This document shows positions 22,279 to 24,163 of a stretch of 24,163 nt of DNA, piece by piece. Both the position numbers and the translations under genes were made by a program. The stretch is taken from the NCBI GenBank assembly GCA_034005635.1, contig JAVEUJ010000022.1, positions 1 to 24,163 on the forward strand, written 5' to 3'. Under the pieces are notes generated by a model. That model ran no database searches. It had not been told where the DNA came from and saw only the letters and a list, made by a program, of their open reading frames with translations. Each line of letters begins with the position of its first letter. Positions within the stretch are counted from its first letter, which is position 1. Origin of the DNA: JAAZFE01 sp034005635 (GTDB lineage: Bacteria; Verrucomicrobiota; Kiritimatiellia; CAIQIC01; Lenti-01).

Positions 22279-23073
22279 CTACTTCTTTGCCGACGGTCCA
22301 GCAGATGTGGCCGACACCTTGGTTTTTGCTTTTGATTTGGTACCCGCGGGATCCTCGTGGAAGTGACGGACCGCCAAACTGCGAATAGCGGCGATACCTT
22401 TGGCAGCATCATGCCCTTCGGCCGTCAGGACAATCTCCGCGCCGCATTCGGCGCCCAGGGCAATCACGTCCATGATGCTTTTGGCATCGGCCACGCGGCC
22501 GTTGTAGGTAATCCGAATCGAAGCGATGAACCGCTGGGCCTGCCGCACCAGGCGCGCCGCCGGCAAGACGTGCAGCCCGGACTTATTCGCCAGCCGCAGT
22601 TCCGCACTATGAACCCGCTGGGGGGACGGCCGCCGTGCCGCGCGGGTCAACTCGCGCTTTGAGGCACGGCGGGCGGTGTCCAAAGCGCGTTCAAACGCAG
22701 CGGATTTGGTGAATACGAAATCCGCGCCCTCTTCAAAGCAGCGCAGTCGGCTGGCGGCCGTAGCGCGATCCGTCAGAATGATCACCATACAGCGCTCGTC
22801 CAGCGCCATGGCATGACGCAGCACCTCCAGTCCATTCCCATCCGGTAACGCTAGATCCAGCAGGATGGTCCCTGGCTGATATTTATCAATTTGTTTAATC
22901 GCCGTAGCGACCGTTCCTGCCTTGGCCACGAAGATATCGGGCGACATCTTGTTCAGGAGCGACGCCATCCGACGCCGGGCCGCTGCATCTGCTTCCACCA
23001 ATAACAAGCTGGGCATAGTCTGTCCTTGGATGGGCAACCTCTTTTTCGGGTGAATTGTCGTTGCTGCGCTCAT
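22279..23073 (-). CDS. Response-regulator receiver fused to an HPr domain
   Basis: 264 residues. Receiver (about 20-140): acidic VEAD (Asp29), phospho-acceptor Asp73 in ILLDLALPDG, Thr101 in IILTD, Lys123 in FTKS. A basic linker leads to an HPr-like domain (about 156-240): NKSGLHVLPAARLV with His168 matching HPr His15, and YNGRVADAKSIMDVIALG with Ser199 matching HPr Ser46. The His-Ser distance is 31 residues, exactly as in HPr. The Arg17 equivalent is Leu170. The tail (242-264) is Lys/Ser/Ala rich. HPr is the phosphocarrier of the PTS sugar system and, through Ser46, a target of HPr kinase. The fusion suggests cross-talk between two-component and PTS-type phosphorylation. The ATG at 23073 follows GGGAGG; an internal ATG at 23016 also has AGGA. 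Convergent with rex. Confidence 0.88.
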   Translation of the reverse strand: MSAATTIHPKKRLPIQGQTMPSLLLVEADAAARRRMASLLNKMSPDIFVAKAGTVATAIKQIDKYQPGTILLDLALPDGNGLEVLRHAMALDERCMVIILTDRATAASRLRCFEEGADFVFTKSAAFERALDTARRASKRELTRAARRPSPQRVHSAELRLANKSGLHVLPAARLVRQAQRFIASIRITYNGRVADAKSIMDVIALGAECGAEIVLTAEGHDAAKGIAAIRSLAVRHFHEDPAGTKSKAKTKVSATSAGPSAKK

Positions 23074-23150
23074 GGGCGCCTCCCTTCTCCTCAGTGGATC
23101 AGCCGCAACCGGAAAACGGATGCATATCAGCCATCCTCTGTTTGAAACTT

Positions 23151-23178
23151 AGTATAGGTTATTCCCCGCCACAAGCAA
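23151..23178 (-). promoter_or_regulatory. Candidate promoter of the receiver-HPr gene
   Basis: Minus strand: TTGCTT (23178-23173), 16-base spacer, TATACT (23156-23151). Expected leader is about 70 bases to the ATG at 23073. The -35 is weak. Confidence 0.33.
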
Positions 23179-23492
23179 GCGTCAACTGCCGCCCGGCAAC
23201 GGCGCCGCACGCGACAAAAAACTTCACCAACCGCCCTGTGACTTGTTTTGCAGGGGCGCAGCTTGCTGCGACCGGGCTGTTCCGAAAACAGCGGCGCCCG
23301 TGGCCCTTGGCCCTGCGCCGGGATTGAGCAACTCACCCCACCATGTCAAATCCTCATCCTACCCGAATTTTATCGTGCGCCCCGGCTGCGCGCGCGCACG
23401 CCTCCCTGGGGCCCGGGATGACTTGTAAAAATTGCGGTGCAACCTTGTTGACTCCCGCTCCGGCAAGGTTATTGTTCGTTTGGATATTATTT
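23179..23492. other. Intergenic region between the receiver-HPr gene and TIGR03790-type gene
   Basis: No gene is supported. Around 23253-23273 GGGGCGCAGCTTGCTGCGACC forms a short inverted repeat (GCGCAGC-TT-GCTGCG) of the kind seen in dispersed GC-rich repeats. At 23384-23400 a GCGCGCGCGC run lies in a GC-rich island. The AT-rich stretch before 23493 may hold the promoter of the next gene, but no convincing -35/-10 pair was found. Confidence 0.4.
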
Positions 23493-24163
23493 ATGGTTGT
23501 TCCACCACGATCCTCCTACCGCCTGATGCTAGCCAGTCTGGCCTTGCTGGCTACTGCTGCCTTTTCCTGTGCAGCCGGCTCGCCCAACGCCTTCCGCACT
23601 CTCGTCGTCGTCAATACCAACTCCACCGATTCCGTCGAACTGGGTGAGTACTACGCTGCGGCCCACGCCATCCCCGCCCACCATATTTGCCGGCTAGGCA
23701 TCACCGCCAATCTTGTCTCGCTGACGTCCAACGATTTCCACACCCTGCTGGTGAGCCCCATCACCAACCACATCGCCACCAACGGACTTTCCGGCCAGAT
23801 CGACTTTCTCGTCCTCTGCCAGGATTTCCCCACTCGTGTCCGCTATGTCGAAGGCGTCAGCGCTTCACTTTTCTACGGCTTCAAGAATGCACCCAGCTAT
23901 GGGGAGGCTGGCAAATGCAACCTGCCCGACTACACCTCCAACGCCTACTTCCGCGCCGAGCGCGCCTTCCGCTCCTCAGACAGCTGGAATTCCACCAACG
24001 GATTCATCGCCTTCCATCTCATCGCCTCCAATCTGCCCACCGCCAAGCTGGTCGTTGATCGCGGCGCCGCCGCGCAATCCACGTTCCCCTTTTCTGCCAT
24101 CTATCTGCATCTGCTCGGCGATGCGGCGCGCGGCGTCCGTGAACAACTGTTCGAAAACACCCA
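23493..24163 (+). CDS. TIGR03790-family secreted protein, 5' part
   Basis: The first ~223 residues are present and the gene runs off the window. The N-terminus MVVPPRSSYRLMLASLALLATAAFSCAAG looks like a signal peptide; a cysteine sits near the cut site but AFSC is a poor lipobox. The mature part opens FRTLVVVNTNSTDSVELGEYYAAAHAIPAHHICRL, which is characteristic of the TIGR03790 family, and continues with FLVLCQDFPTRV and FIAFHLIASNLPTAKLVVDRG. Family function is unknown; members occur in PVC and other environmental bacteria as exported proteins. The ATG at 23493 lacks a clear ribosome-binding site; a TTG at 23472 in frame after AAGG is an alternative start. Confidence 0.8.
   Translation, partial: MVVPPRSSYRLMLASLALLATAAFSCAAGSPNAFRTLVVVNTNSTDSVELGEYYAAAHAIPAHHICRLGITANLVSLTSNDFHTLLVSPITNHIATNGLSGQIDFLVLCQDFPTRVRYVEGVSASLFYGFKNAPSYGEAGKCNLPDYTSNAYFRAERAFRSSDSWNSTNGFIAFHLIASNLPTAKLVVDRGAAAQSTFPFSAIYLHLLGDAARGVREQLFENT

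Noticed and set aside
23384..23400. Z-DNA-forming GC run as a regulatory site
   Set aside because: Short, and expected by chance in a GC-rich intergenic region; nothing links it to a gene start.

Overview
The window reads as a piece of chromosome from a Gram-negative, probably anaerobic and fermentative bacterium, most likely from a metagenome assembly. An LptE-like lipoprotein and a BamD-like TPR protein imply an LPS-bearing outer membrane. A five-gene NADH-linked [FeFe]-hydrogenase cluster with a divergent rex gene implies redox-controlled H2 metabolism. Intergenic DNA is rich in short dispersed and palindromic repeats. That repeat load and the TIGR03790-type gene fit the Verrucomicrobiota/Kiritimatiellota side of the PVC group, but this placement is a guess. 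No rRNA, tRNA, transposase, cas gene or phage gene was seen.

Layout: 161-649 (-) SLOG-fold 'molybdenum carrier' protein; 771-4820 (+) large hybrid histidine kinase; 5069-5857 (-) divergent HisF paralogue; 6109-7245 (-) secreted two-HKD phospholipase-D-like protein; 7508-11283 (+) compact operon of BamD-like protein, lptE, hisF, hisI and a TPR protein; 11372-11773 (-) type II/IV pseudopilin; 11822-12577 (-) rsmE; 12671-14715 (-) leuC-leuD; 14716-15519 repeat-rich intergenic DNA; 15520-16170 (-) hemolysin III/PAQR membrane protein with an array of 31-bp-spaced palindromes just upstream; 16452-21445 (-) hydrogenase operon; 21600-22241 (+) rex; 22279-23073 (-) receiver-HPr fusion; 23493-24163 (+) 5' part of a TIGR03790-family secreted protein.

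How the genes work together: NuoE-like, NuoF-like and [FeFe] catalytic subunits form a soluble electron-bifurcating or NADH-dependent hydrogenase. The NADH sensor Rex, transcribed divergently, is the obvious candidate regulator, and inverted AAGTGAAA half-sites sit between the two. The hisF-hisI pair serves histidine synthesis but is translationally coupled to outer-membrane biogenesis genes. LeuC and LeuD form isopropylmalate isomerase.

Most notable: (1) a response-regulator receiver fused to an HPr domain that keeps the His15 and Ser46 equivalents but lacks Arg17; (2) six palindromes with an exact 31-bp period upstream of the hemolysin III gene, with an inverted 46-bp copy of two units beyond the gene's far end; (3) an assembly gap flanked by an Illumina adapter remnant that breaks the NuoF-like subunit, whose true C-terminus can be recovered in another frame; (4) three TTGCAATA direct repeats at exact 23-bp spacing ahead of the bamD-like operon; (5) a HisI without the usual Asp metal triad.
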